Below are positions 35,225 to 47,417 of a stretch of 64,000 nucleotides of DNA, one piece after another. The notes under the pieces are model-generated. The model searched no databases and was not told the origin of the DNA. It saw nothing but the letters and a program-made list of their open reading frames with translations. The translations under genes were made by a program, and so were the position numbers. The stretch comes from Oegoconia quadripuncta (lineage: Eukaryota > Arthropoda > Insecta > Lepidoptera > Autostichidae), in assembly GCA_949316235.1 (NCBI GenBank), contig OX438751.1:9076413-9140412 (forward strand), read 5' to 3'. Position 1 is the stretch's first letter. Each line of letters starts with the position of its first letter.

Positions 35225-35412
35225 TTTAACATACCGAACATTCGCACTAAGCGGTTCGACTCTTGATTCATAATGTGAACAGCCAAGGCAGGGTCTTCAA
35301 GAGCAGGGTGAATAGGCATCTACTGAGATCGCGTGCTTCATCTTCGGCCACATCATCACTTTCCACCAGGTGAGATTGTGGTCAAACGCGTATCCAGTTA
35401 ATCATAAAAAAA
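35225..35412 (+). repeat. 5'-truncated LINE, ORF2 C-terminus and poly(A) tail
   Basis: ACATTCGCACTAAGCGGTTC encodes an RTFALSGST-like peptide corresponding to the extreme C-terminus of a non-LTR reverse-transcriptase protein. A deletion joins it to GGTGAATAGGCATCTACTGA (a VNRHLL-like segment), the 3' UTR CATCACTTTCCACCAGGTGA and a poly(A) tail. Two further pieces of the same C-terminus are at 39403-39445 and 40388-40535. Confidence 0.6.
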
Positions 35413-35982
35413 AACTTTAAATAAAAAAAGAAACAACCTTTTCCAAAGACTTTCATACATATCACTACACGCCCTCTTTGTGATCGCCATATATTAAAAA
35501 GTTACCAGGAAATTACAGCGTAGTTGGAACAAAAGAGAATTTACATTTTAAGTTTAGAGTTAAAATTTAAAAAATCGGTTACCCCAGAAAAAAAAAACGG
35601 ATATTGTTAATTACTCTTACTGTGCGAGATAGCTGTGATGGCACGTTCAATTCTAATTTTGTTGAGAGGTCCTAGAAACATTCTGTTTTGGCACTATGAC
35701 GCAAGTGGTGACGGCGAAAGATTAGCGGACCATTCTTGGAGTACATTGAATAAATTGCAGAGTTATCACGGCAGGTCAATGGGCGACCACACACGGAGGT
35801 CTAATTTCACATACGTCAATATGTTTTTTTTTAATGCACAACGGGTTGGTACTTAACCTCAAATCGAGCATAACGTGTAATATAAACCGACCTTTTGTTT
35901 GTTTCGAACCACAACTAAACGAAAATACTCATCTTTAGGTTTATCGATGAAATTAATTTTGTGTAATAAGTATACTTTTAGC
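35413..35982. other. Unassigned sequence with a SINE tail scrap
   Basis: 35822-35862 (oligo-T, ATGCACAACGGGTTGGTAC) is the tail of a reverse family A SINE. Nothing else supported. Confidence 0.4.
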
Positions 35983-36225
35983 AGGGCGTAGTGGTTCCTA
36001 TGTCTAGAAGTCGCGAGTTCGCAACCCACTAGGGGCATATTATTTATATGTGTTCCCGAGTTATGAATGTTTACATTTAAATTTTGTATTGTCTATATTT
36101 CCGAAAAAGAAACAGGATTTGTGTGGGTTATTAATCATCCTGGTAGCGATAACACAGGCCTATAGTTGCTTAGTGTGGACTAGACGGCGCTGTACGTCCA
36201 AGGACATTCATTTTATTATATTAAG
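35983..36225 (+). repeat. tRNA-derived SINE family B, subfamily 2
   Basis: Head GCAGGGCGTAGTGGTTCC, B box CGAGTTCGCAACCCACTAG, body TGTTCCCGAGTTATGAATG and GTTGCTTAGTGTGGACTAGA. The A-box end is shortened. Confidence 0.65.
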
Positions 36226-36397
36226 AATTCGTCCTGATAGTGAAAACAAGGTGAAATTATATTAATCACAGCATGAAAAGTTAGGTCTACCACTGCTATG
36301 ACAGATCACAGATTGAGGACATTAGAATGTAATTTTCCTGAACAGCCTTACGCTTTCCCACTTTCGGGGCAGTCTCCTCTCACTGGGAGAGGATATG

Positions 36398-36535
36398 GCT
36401 ATGAAATGAAATGAAAATCATTTATTCATGTAGGCAATATAATATGCACTTATAAACGTCACTTGTTTTTTAAACTACCACTAGCTCGGAACGCGACCAC
36501 TACTGAGAAGAGCTAGCGAGAAACTCAGCCTAAAA
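36398..36535 (-). repeat. Non-LTR retrotransposon 3' region
   Basis: AAAATCATTTATTCATGTAG and CGGAACGCGACCACTACTG, AGCGAGAAACTCAGCC form a familiar lepidopteran LINE 3' region in reverse orientation; the (AAATG)n start is its tail. Confidence 0.55.
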
Positions 36536-37789
36536 GTCAACTACTATGGCACGCTCTAATCCTCTACACGAGCACAGTGCCGATTGATAGATTTCTGGCA
36601 GTATATTGGCCTACTGACAGTCAGTGTCACCGACTATATACCGACTATTCAATGTGCTCTTCAAAGCACGGAAACACTCGTATTAAAATGCCGCTAATTG
36701 TCACCCATGCAGTTCTTGCATACATGCATTGCATGCTTCCGCGCAAGGAGCGCTATTCTGTGGGTTGTAAATAACGAATATCTACAGTATGAACATTTTT
36801 TTGTGGTGTTCAGCCATTTGGCATTGCCCGGGCCGGAAAGCATGTGCCACTACAAAATTTATTCATGATAACTCGTGACATAGATTTACTATCATCAACA
36901 GTTCATGGAACTTAATATGTACGCGTGTATTGTTTGTGTTGTTTACATGAGCTGGAGACGTGAGTCAATCTCAAAAGTCGTTACGTTATCACTAGAAGAT
37001 TGCGTGTATAGAGAAATGGATGCATTCGGAACCTTTCGACATGCTGTACATACGACTTCTTATCACGAATGTCCATTATACTTATGTACCCAGTTGTATC
37101 GATCGATTTACACATGGACTTTGGATATGTAAACAATGTTAGGTATGCTAGAAATGTTTGAGATAGCTACAGCAAACGGTTCTCTGGACATGATCTCGAG
37201 CTCGAAATAAATTTCAAGTCGACAGCAATCAAGCATACCTTTACTTGGACCGGTGATGACAGTTATAGAGGGTGATTGTAAACACTGACTGTCAGGAACA
37301 CATTAGCTACACTACCATTTGCTGGGGGGGAAGTGGGACTTTCTTTCTTTCTTACTTTTTCACCATTAAATTCTTTCTTTAATTAGTCTGGGGTCCAAGG
37401 TAGCAATAGAATCACGTAGGGCACCGTCTACCTTCAGTAGGCGCCGTGCAGAGTACCACTGTTGATCCTGGCGTACAGGAGTTACAGTGGGAGGAGAGCG
37501 GAGGTACGATCTGTCAGGGCCACTAATATAACAAAAATTCACCAATCAGCCTAGGCCCGCGTTCATAGAGGCTCGGTACGAGCGAGAGGGTTGTCTAGAC
37601 AACAACAACTTGTCTCACTAGTGAAACAAGGCCCTGCTCCAGCAGTGGAGAAGAAAAGCTGTTCGTGTGATGTGTTTTTCTGAGATGCGAATTATTCATC
37701 ACAAAAACACAAACATACATAAGAATCGGGAGCCACAGTATTGTGATTCAATTTAGCGCAATTGTATTCGATTCAATAGGTACTATTTA
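36536..37789. other. Unassigned sequence
   Basis: About 37570-37660 (CAAGGCCCTGCTCCAGCAGT then GGAGAAG) is a likely LINE scrap. Open frames at 36577 and 36905 show no domain. Confidence 0.35.
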
Positions 37790-38112
37790 TCATCATCATC
37801 AGCCCCTAAACATTACACTGGAGGGATATAGGCCTTTCCTCGTATTTGAGGTGAGTATGTAGGCTGGCCAGTGTACCACCCTGGCCCAATGCGGGTTGTG
37901 GATTTCACATGCCTTTGAATTTTTAACATATTTCTCAGGCATGCAGGTTTCCTCACGATGTTTTCCTTCGCCGTTTAAGAGAGCAATCGGATAAATGCAC
38001 ATAAGTAATTAAATTAAAATTAAAAGCTCATTGGTGCATGGCCTGCCTGAGAATCGAACCCGGACCTCCTAAATTGGGAGACCGCGTCTTAACCGCTGAC
38101 CCACCGACGCTT
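37790..38112 (-). repeat. tRNA-derived SINE family C
   Basis: On the reverse strand: tRNA-like head CGGTGGGTCAGCGGTTAAGA (A box) and GGTCCGGGTTCGATTCTCAG (B box), then GCATTTATCCGATTGCTCTC, GGAAAACATCGTGAGGAAAC, ACCCGCATTGGGCCAGGG and AGGCCTATATCCCTCCAGTG, ending in GATGATGATG. The GTGAGGAAACCTGCATGC block is ubiquitous in Lepidoptera. Full length, about 320 bp. Confidence 0.8.
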
Positions 38113-39402
38113 TACTATTAGGTACTATTCAATGAATAATTCTATAAATAGTCAATTTAATAAACTTAATACTTCAACATTTTGGCAAATTAGAATTATT
38201 AGTTACTTTATAGAAAACAATTTTATGAATCGCTGTGCTACATTCTTCGATGATATTGTATGCAAACCACATTTTTCTGAAAAGTGGAGTTTAATTTGCT
38301 ATGGGTACTCACTCTTAAATATAAAGATACGCTTAGTTGGTTGGACCTACATTTACATCTTGATACTTAGATACATGAAAATATAATGTTTATCATACAC
38401 AACATAATTTAATTTATACGACTGTAACCAACGCGAATAATTCACTTATTCGTAGACATCGACAGACACGCAACATATGGTTTTCTATTAATATTGGAAT
38501 TTATTACCAACAGTCAATAGGTTGGCGTCAGCTCGGGGCTAAACCCTGGGCGAATAATGTGAGGGCTGGTGTAACTCGATGGGATATAATCGTAAGTTCA
38601 CTAATCACGGACGTCGATCTCAGGACAACGGAGCTGTCGTCGACGGCTCGGCGAAATTCGATTTATCAGCACAAAGCGAGCCGTTGTGCGCATGCCTCTC
38701 GTAGTTCGTTACACAAGGGTTGTCACTTTTTCTTTGAAACTGACTAGTAGACTACGAGAATATTATTACTCGATTGGTCTTGTCAACGATGTCCCATATT
38801 TCTTATTTTGCTCTCTTGCTTTGCGATAATATACCCGACAAGTTGAAGTGTTTGCAAGTGTTATATTTGACGAAAATAAGCTATTGTAAAAGTATGTACT
38901 TTAAAATTAAATATAAGTATTTGTTGCTACCTATGGGATATTTCGACCACGTATAGCTGCCTCAACTCTGTGGATCAATACGCAGAAAAGGCTCATGGGT
39001 GGCGATTCCATGGTTGCTAAATTTCAGAGCAAAGGCTCTGCAAGCATATCAAATGGACACCGTCGTAAGTGCTGTCTATCAGTATTTTTTTTATTACAAG
39101 CTTTTATTGTCTGTATGTTAACAAATCTTATACAAGTTAAATTTATTCCACTTCCAGGCGTTCAATTGAACGGAAATTTTGCAAACATATGAAAGTCGAA
39201 TGACAAAGCAATATTATGGTGATATTGAGCTAGTTTGATGATGGAGCCGCAACTCTATAATGAAACAATGGAACCCCATTGTATTTGGGCTCGTTTGATT
39301 TGTTTTACCTGTATTTTTTATAGGATACATTTCAAGTGAAGGGTAGTGAATGTGAGTTGGAATTATACAATTTTAATTCGCCATCGCTATTTTATCTTCG
39401 GA
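38113..39402. other. Unassigned sequence
   Basis: About 38520-38710 is GC-richer (GGACGTCGATCTCAGGACAA; TCGTCGACGGCTCGGCG) but no exon is evident. Confidence 0.3.
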
Positions 39403-40387
39403 CTTAAGCAGTTTGACTCTTCATTCATTATTTGAACTGCCAAGACATGACATTCTGAACGTAGGTATTTTAATTTTTTTTTTGTCTTGAATGCCTAGGG
39501 CAAGGTGTAAAGTTGAGATGGTACACAAGGGATAAGCTACTCACAGTCCAAAACCATTATTCCTATAGGAATAACGAGGCCAATTGCGAGTGACTTGCAT
39601 GGTATTACTTCATTAGAAGTAATTTCTGATAAATATCTTGTAATTATTTATGTCAACTAGCTCTTACATCTGTTTAATAATAGCATTGTCAATGTCCTGG
39701 TTACCCTGCATCCATTTCTTTGTAAAACACAGCATTGGACGAAAACAGACTCTTATCGGATAGATTCAATGGACCAATGAGGAGGAGGAGGCTGGGCTAT
39801 CTGCACGCAATATCGCAGCAGCCGCTAACGAACTCGTTTACCTGTTATAAATCTTCATTGACACTTCTATCACCCAGGTATACAAGCAATTGCGCTGAAA
39901 TTACGGCCGACATGCATAATGATAGGAATATTTCAGTTTAAGGTAAGCAATTTGTGAGGTGTTTGTCTGTTGCATATAGACATGTTGTTTATTAAATTCC
40001 ATAACTTTTCTTAAACTTTGTACAACATAATGATTTTAACCTAAACCTTTGTTGCATTATTCTAGGGATACAGTTCTTATCCGTAATACATAAATAAGTT
40101 GTTACAACTATCAGAATAAATTTGCCCTCAAACATCTTTATTCTACACATAAGGCTTTATTATTAATCAGTTAATCAATCAAGTACACTTTATTGTAACA
40201 AAAGTTTAAGAAAACACTTGCTGAAAATTGTACAACTAGCACTAGTACCATAACAGGTGGGATAAACGTTTGGGTGATAGATAATATTTGTCTTGCTCAT
40301 TCTCTTGGACGAAATATACAACTATCCCACTCTCACTCTTACCTCGCGCGCGACAAACGATATACCACGGGGGCAGGCGGTCTTATC
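39403..40387. repeat. LINE C-terminus scrap plus unassigned sequence
   Basis: 39403-39445 (TCGGACTTAAGCAGTTTGAC) matches the LINE C-terminal coding motif. About 40150-40260 resembles a reversed retroposon 3' end (AAGTACACTTTATTGTAAC). The rest is unassigned. Confidence 0.4.
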
Positions 40388-40535
40388 TCTTCAATTAGAA
40401 CATTCGCACTTAAGTGTCTTGCTTCTTCATTCATAATGCGAACTGCTACGTTATGACACTCCCATGAAGCGTATTTTTTTCCTAAATCCAACAAAATTGG
40501 GACCTTCAACACCAGCGTCAATAGATGTTTACTAT
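40388..40535 (+). pseudogene. LINE ORF2 C-terminal fragment
   Basis: Encodes RTFALKCLASSFIMRTATL up to a stop, then in another frame NKIGTFNTSVNRCLL. This order (an RTFAL...SSFI.RTA block, then F...VNR.L) is the C-terminal tail of a lepidopteran non-LTR reverse transcriptase protein. At least one frameshift separates the parts. No RT domain is present in the window. Confidence 0.6.
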
Positions 40536-40799
40536 AAGATCCGTGCTCTACAAGCGGCGACATGGCCACTTTCTACCCTCGGAAAGCTACCAGCTAGATA
40601 ACCCTCATAAAAGGTTGGCCCAAGATTATTCTACGTCCGACAGAGAACGGAATGATGAATGCTGTTACTTGCTACATAGAGTGATAGGTAGCTAACTTCT
40701 ACAAAAGCCACAGCAAGAATCAAATCAGAAGGAGTAAGCATGCTCGTCTTGCTCGTCTTGATCGTCTCTGCTCGGTTGGAACCTTCGTGCATTAAAGCA

Positions 40800-40990
40800 T
40801 ACATACATAATATCACGACCTCCTAAATGGGATGTCCGACATATCCCAATCATGAGCGTTTGGGTGTTCCAAACATTTAAGTTTACAGCTTGAAACAACA
40901 TCCATGGTTCACCTTTTGAAATATACAGAAATGCACACGTGAAATCAAGCCATCGTTGTTGAAACGTGCAAGTCTATGATGTTTTTTGGT
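40800..40990 (+). repeat. Family D retroposon fragment
   Basis: GAGCGTTTGGGTGTTCCAAA, GCTTGAAACAACATCCATGG and AATATACAGAAATGCACACG match the block at 62225-62400. Confidence 0.6.
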
Positions 40991-41510
40991 GGTGCAAGTA
41001 AAATTATTATTTTTAAGTGAAACTAGCTAATGATAAATAATAAAGTCATTGTGGCAACCCTATTGCGTGGGCTCGCAAATTAGTAGAGAAGATTGAGTAC
41101 AAGAGGTGTCGGGTTACATCGGCCGACGGCGAGGGCCTTGGCCCAGCCTCTGCCAAGTACAGTACACCCAACTTGGTAGGTGCTTGTTTAGGAGCCGCCA
41201 AACCTTGCTAGACCTACATGTATCTATGTTTTATGCGAGATGTTTACGAGCGGCTTATGTATCGTATTTTGGATCTAATATTCAAACGGAAATACAATTA
41301 TATTCTAAGACTTTTGAAAATTCTCGAAAGATATTGTTTTCTTAAAAAAAAATTCATAGCGTAGACAATGTTTGTAAAAGTTTTCAAACTATCCATTTAT
41401 GGTTTGTAATGGATATCTGCTCTATAAACTTCAGGCCCATAGTCACTCCGTATAGCTGTAAAACTACACGTATTGAGCAATGGGAACCTATATTATATAT
41501 ACTTATAAGG
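40991..41510. other. Unassigned sequence
   Basis: 41103-41180 contains GGGCCTTGGCCCAGCCTCTG, possibly a LINE scrap. Nothing else. Confidence 0.3.
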
Positions 41511-43033
41511 TAAGTTCGCCTAATACGGACCACATTTTTGCAAATCCTTCTAAATTTGATATAAGAAGTATTTCAATTTAAAACTCATCTAAAATATACA
41601 AATAGCCATTATTTGAAGTAGAAATTTTAACCAAAACCCACGCAACAAAAGTAAATTAATGGCAAATTTTCTTTTTAAAAAGATTGTCAATGGACCTTAT
41701 TAGAAATAGGTGATCTCAATAAGGCTCATTCCTATTCAGTTGATTAATCCGAAACGACTTTATTTTGTTTTTTTATTTACTTTTGTTCTAAACTGTTACA
41801 ATTGGTTTTGTCATTCCCGATAGATTCGTCCATAAATTAACAAGAATTAAAGTGATGGTCCTTATAAAGACTATAGAAACTTAAATGCAGAATAATAGAT
41901 TTGATTTATGTCTTTTAACAAAACACAGTTTGGTTTTGTATTGTTATTTACTAACTGAAATAATTTTAAGCATAAAAATAACATATTAAGGAACATTTTC
42001 AGTCATTAGCCTTTGGGCCTTATTAAGTCTATAGAAATCACATTTTTACCAGTGGCCCTTATTCGGACTATGAAAGTTTAGTAAATAGTAAGTAATCGTA
42101 GTGTATGTTACGTTAGTAAATCAGTTGAGTTTGAGTTCATCGGATTATGTAAACAAGCCGTTTACAGTTTTATACACCTAATTAGGTCCGGTCCTTATTT
42201 GGTGGCAAGGAGGTGGACCTTCTTAGGCACTTCGCTATTCCGGAGAAAACCAATAAAAATCGACAAAAGAAAATAGTGCTTTCAATAACCTTACCTTCAC
42301 AATCCACGCCTAAATGTTACTTATTCCTTTAGACTTCAAATTTCTTGCAAAAACGAAACAGAAACACTTGAATTAGTCAGAATAAGAACAAAAAATTTTA
42401 TAAATCGACCTACACGTCGTGACATGAACTGCATTGACAGGTATACTAACAAAATTGTGCCTTAAAATTCAAGTAATGCCAACGCGCTTCAATGATTGGT
42501 TAATGAGGAACGTCGGCGCAAGATTTGATTTCAATATAGTATCGGGAGTGGAATTTTTAAAATGGTGGCGCTTATTTGGAACCGCAGGCTGATTATGTAT
42601 CTTGTAGTAGCAGGGCAACAGGAGTAAATTGTACAATAATCGCTGTCTAACACGATTTTTGTATTGTATATTAGCAACAGCAACGCGACAGCCGAGCGTT
42701 TTACAACAATAGATAGGCCCGCCTCTGTCGAGCAATCAGGGAACTAAAAGTGCATCGAAGCCCTTTCAAAACAACAAAAATGGTATTATCTATGATTTGC
42801 CACAGCAACGCGACAGCAGATAGAGAACAATTTGGACTGTCAAGGAGCGACAACTCATTACGTTGTTGCTATATTGATTTAATAGTGCAGTGGAATAAAA
42901 TTAGTGTATAAGGACGTTAAATTAAAGCGAGTTACTTTTTAGAATAGTGCAGTGTAGTTTTGTGTATTAGGAACATAATATTATCAAAATTATTTAGGCT
43001 ACCTACTTTTTAGGTTAGGAAAAGGTTTTTGTT

Positions 43034-44755
43034 ATGGCTCGTGCTTTTCTCATTTTGGAGGGATTAGAAGCAGAAAATAGAAATAGCGAGAACATGCGTA
43101 TGCGTCGTTTACGACGTAGCATTAGAAATCAGGCAAGACCTATGGAACTTTTAAACTTCAGGCACCACTATAGGCTGACGAAGGAATTATTTGCCGAGTT
43201 GTGCAATGAACTTTCTCCACTTTTGCCTCGATCTCGGCGGAGAACAAAAGTCTCTGTAGAATGTAAAGTAAGTTACCTACCTTATGTTAAATAAATTGCT
43301 AATTGCAAAATGTAAATTGAGTAGGTACTAGGTACGTAATTTAATGTCTTATTCGTCAATTGCAGGTGTTAACAGCACTTTCATTCTATGCCACTGGCTC
43401 ATATCAAAAGCCTGTAGGTATGAGCTATCTCCATGGTCTCAGTCAACCTAGTGTATCCCAAGCTGTGAAAGAGGTGACACTAGCACTGAACAATCCAAAT
43501 ATACTTAGAAAGTATATCAAATTCCCTCAAACAAGACAAGAAAGACAAACAATAGTAAATGGGTGAGTGTAGATATTTTCATAATATGTATAATTCAGAC
43601 AAACAATATTTTACACTAATAGTTTCATTTTTTTTTTTCACTAATACTTTTCCCTAAATGTACAAAAGGAGTGTAATGTAGTATAGGTATTTGTTTATTT
43701 CACCATACCACTAACGGCTGTACTGATTTGTATGTGTGTGGTCTGTGGTATTATTAGGTTTTATTACTTACCCCAAGTACCTAACATTATCTATTTATCG
43801 CTATAGCAGTTAGGATTTTTAAATTAATTGAATTTGTTAATGCACTAAGAACTTTATTACTTTGCAGATTTTCAAATAAATTTGGCTTTCCTGGTGTCTT
43901 GGGCTGCATTGATGGCACACATGTCGCATTGGTGAGGCCAACAGATCATGAAGAAAGATTTTTTAATCGGAAGCACTATCATTCCAGGAATGTTCAAATT
44001 GTAAGTGTTTAGTTCAATGTACAACTATTTTTCTTTTTAAGTAATAACTGAATATTCAATGCTATTCTTACTTTTTTAGATCTGTGACAGCGATCTTACT
44101 ATTTTAAATATCAATGCAACATTTGGTGGTGCTACCCATGATGCGTATATATGGAAAAATTCGGAAATACATAATCATATGCAGCAGCTTCATCAAAATG
44201 GTGAAAGTGTTTGGTTTCTTGGTGTGTACATATAACAAGATTGTTTTACTTTTGAAGTAGTTAACAACCACTAGACTGGCACTGCTCTTTTTTAATGTAA
44301 TCAATAATACATAGATTGTTTTCTTTCAATTTCTTTATTGTTCTCAACTCTTTACAGGTGACTCTGGGTACCCCTTGAGGCCATGGCTTCTAACACCAAT
44401 TGTGAATGCCGAACCTGCAAGTGCAGAAGAGCACTACACAAATGTTCATTGTCGTGCAAGGAATACTGTTGAGAGGTGCATAGGGGTGTTAAAGGCTCGT
44501 TGGAGGTGTTTGCTGGCACATAGAGTACTGCACTACAACCACAATGTTGTCGCCAAGATTGTTAATGCATGTGCTGTGTTGCATAATATTGCCAACAGGC
44601 ACCGGCTTCCTGTACCTGAATTAACAGCAAATGATGTTCAGAGGGAAGTAGATTTGCTGATACCTCGACAGCCCTATACAGAGGAAAGTCAACAGCTTGA
44701 AGGTGGCAGACATCAGAGGAATATTATTGTGTCACGACTGTGGAGGAATAGATGA
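43034..44755 (+). CDS. PIF/Harbinger DDE transposase (nuclease), copy 1
   Basis: Five exons inferred from GT/AG sites with matching phase: 43034-43267, 43366-43562, 43868-44000, 44080-44221, 44358-44755, giving 367 aa. The family (DDE_Tnp_4-like nuclease) cuts and joins element ends and needs the Myb-like partner for nuclear import and end binding. Catalytic residues are visible: Asp159 in GVLGCIDGTHV, Asp237 in GDSGYPL, Glu274 in RNTVERCIG. The conserved KVLTALSFYATGSYQ and LSQPSVS blocks lie in exons 1-2, upstream of the catalytic core. The start ATG gives the MARAFLILEGLEAEN N-terminus. ATAGTGCAGTG occurs twice upstream (42882, 42944), possibly initiator-like. No internal stop or frameshift was seen. 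Exon model is manual; RNA evidence could move boundaries. Confidence 0.93.
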
Positions 44756-44776
44756 GATGTACTGTATATTGTATTA

Positions 44777-44970
44777 CTAGCTGTTGCCCGCGATTCGTTC
44801 GCGTGGAATATTTCATCAAAATCGGTTCAGCACAAAATTTAGTCTATATGTTAATCCAAGTTACAATCTGCTACCAACCAAATTTCATCCAAATTCGTCC
44901 AGCCATTTAGGTGTGAAGAGGTAACAAACATACATACACACACTTTCACATTTATAATATTAGTGTGATA
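44777..44970 (-). repeat. Lep1/Helitron-like fragment inside Harbinger copy 1
   Basis: CTAGCTGTTGCCCGCGATTC at one end and CATTTATAATATTAGTGTGA at the other, with CAAATTTCATCCAAATTCGT between, is a reverse-oriented Lep1-type element. It lies in the intergenic space just after the transposase stop. The identical insert in copy 2 means it was acquired before the two copies diverged. Confidence 0.75.
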
Positions 44971-45435
44971 TTTTTCTTTTTTATTTGTAACTTGTAAAAA
45001 GGGGAGGGGGTTATTCAACTAAAATTTTTATTTTTCTAAATTTATATTATTTATTTATTTTTATTGGGCATACAGAACAAGTTACAGTATAACAAGGCCG
45101 AATAGGTATACATAGAACTTATAAAACTAGACTATAACTCTGGGTATGTATGCACAGAATAAAATATTAATATCTTGCTAGCAGTGTAACAATCAATCAA
45201 TCAATCAAAATTGATTATTACATCTAAATAAATGTATAATTTTTTTATGTTATGTTTAAATACAAAACTGTAAATATCAAGTTATAATAAGTAGATAGGG
45301 AAAATACTCGTTTAATAAAGAAGGAATTTTGTAAATAAATAATAAATGACTGTGTAATTCTATTGTTATTTATTTCTTAAATTAAAATTAAATTTATTAT
45401 AAGTAAGGGACAGATAAGAGAGATTCTAGGGAACA

Positions 45436-47417
45436 TTATTTTTTTAATGTTTGTGCCAGGTGAAGCATTATTTCACAATGCATCTTGGCACATTCTGTGA
45501 ACATTCGAGCACTTTCGGCATTAGTACGAGCAGCTTCTGCTATTATCTTCACAGCATCGGCTAATTTCTCCTCTGCTGCGACTCGCCTCGTCTCCAGTTC
45601 CACAACCCAAGCAGGCTCCACTTTTGTAACTTTAGTTCGATCTGTAACAATAATAAATCTAAACTAGCTTTTTGCGCCATTTTATGAAGTAATTGATGTT
45701 AAATATACAAATGGTCCTTATGGCATGGGGGCATTGCGCAAGGCCCTAGGTTCGATTCCTAGTTAGAACACATAAAATCTTTCAAGGTCACTTATACCTA
45801 CAATATTCCTTGTAAATGATTAGAAAATTGTTATTTTTTAATGACAGAAACCTGATTTCTACAAACAAAACTAACAAAGAAAGACATTGTTTTTGGATAG
45901 CAAACTGTTAATCATAAAATTGTGCTTCATTAATAGAAATTTCCACTAGCTTCTAATGTCTTAAAATATGAGCAAATTGATGTTACACTTACCCGACTTT
46001 TTAGAGTTTGGATTTGGAAAAAGTGTACGCTTGAGTTGGGGCCTGGAGCGCATAGCAGGACTAGCTGCATCTAAAATGAAAAATTAATGCAAGATTAGAC
46101 TACCATGTATTGTAGTATTACTATTACAGTTTCAATTAAACATGTTTAAACAATTATTCTCACCTGATTCCAATACCGAAACATGCACATTTGATGCATC
46201 AGATGGAGCATCATCTGCCAATGCTGTTTTCATAATGGCTGCAACAATATGTTATTGATTAATATGAATGGTAAATATACATCTGGTTCTAGTAGTGAAG
46301 TAATTATTTGTGTTTCTAATAAGTTCTAACTAAATTTATTTATATATATTTATAAACTAGCATTCGTTATATTAATTTAATGTAAATAATAAATAGTTCT
46401 AACTTACATTTGGCGGTTTGTCCATTTTTTGATGGGGAAATAATTAGAGGTTCAGATCCACTAAAAACTTTTTCTGCTCCTAAAATCAAATATGTTTCAT
46501 TTTATATAAAAAACAAAGAATGTAGTTGGATAGATTTCAATAGAAATTACCTTGCCCACTTATAATAATAATATTATCAGGTGATATGTCCAGAGGTTCA
46601 TGTCGAGGTTCCTGCAAGCAAACCACAATCATTGTAGTATTTGTTTAGTCGAAATACATACATAACATTTTTATTATTGCATATAGTTACTGACAAAAAC
46701 AGGCACACGGTGTTGCTGGTCCCCAAATACGGCAGCTTCTCCGATTATAGCCAGAATTTTCTGGTCGATCTCCGACAGATCTTCTTGGGTGGAAGGCCCC
46801 CCACCCGTGCCAGACGCGTCCCGCCGCTTCGCCGCGGCCCTTGACTTGGCTTTATGTTTTATATCAGCCCAATACTGGATGCAAAGACAAAATCTATTAG
46901 TATTTTGCTTTATGTTAGGTTACACAGTCACACACATAATAATATTATGTAAAATAAGGAATATTATTATAAACGAAATAGATAAAAAACTCACTCGTTT
47001 CCACCGCTGACCAGTTTTAGATGCACCGGAGCCATGCGCATTTAATTTTTGGGCAAGGTCATTCCATTCGCGGTCTATGGTTTCTTTCGACCTTGCACCA
47101 AGACCAACGCCCTTGGCTAAAGCTGGATGTGCAGCCAAGTGGTCGAGGAGTTCCTCGAGTTGCGAAATCGACACACGGTGCTCCATTGTAATCTGAAGCA
47201 GTTGCAATTAATTGTAATTGAATCTTATAGGAACAACATAACCTACAAAACAAAAATTACTATTAATACTTACTTGTTGCAAGCGAGTGACTTCACTATT
47301 TGAAAGTTGGCTTTCGTGTGCTATTTGACGCCCACTTAATGAACTTTTTTTCCTAATTTTGTTACATTTTTTGTTAATATTGAGCCGAGCCATCGATGTA
47401 AACAAACCACTTGACAT
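45436..47417 (-). CDS. Harbinger Myb/SANT-like DNA-binding protein, copy 1
   Basis: Eight exons on the reverse strand with consistent phase: 47417-47274, 47192-46995, 46874-46695, 46611-46551, 46479-46408, 46238-46164, 46070-45993, 45641-45436; 337 aa. The DNA-binding trihelix-like domain spans exons 2-3 (about residues 49-125): QLEELLDHLAAHPALAKG, TIDREWNDLAQKLNAHG and GQRWKRYWADIKHKAKSR, the Trp-spaced pattern of the Myb/SANT-like protein carried by Harbinger elements, which brings the transposase to the element ends. Exons 4-7 encode an acidic, Ser/Pro-rich linker; exon 8 encodes an Ala/Glu-rich helix likely to form a coiled coil. Exon 3 must end at GTCAGT (after 46695), because the nearby GTAACT would put a stop in exon 4. 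AATAAA lies about 40 bp past the stop. Confidence 0.88.
45713..45770 (+). repeat. tRNA-like fragment in a Myb-gene intron (copy 1)
   Basis: CTAGGTTCGATTCCTAG (45746-45762) forms a perfect 5-bp T-arm with an exact B box. The preceding GGTCCTTATGGCATGGGGGC could be a shortened D-arm side. It is too short for a functional tRNA. The same sequence is at 50961-51018 in copy 2. Confidence 0.45.

Noticed and set aside
46685..46695. GTAACT as the exon 3 donor of the Harbinger Myb-like gene
   Set aside because: It puts a TGA in frame in exon 4; GTCAGT four bases earlier in the transcript keeps every downstream exon open.
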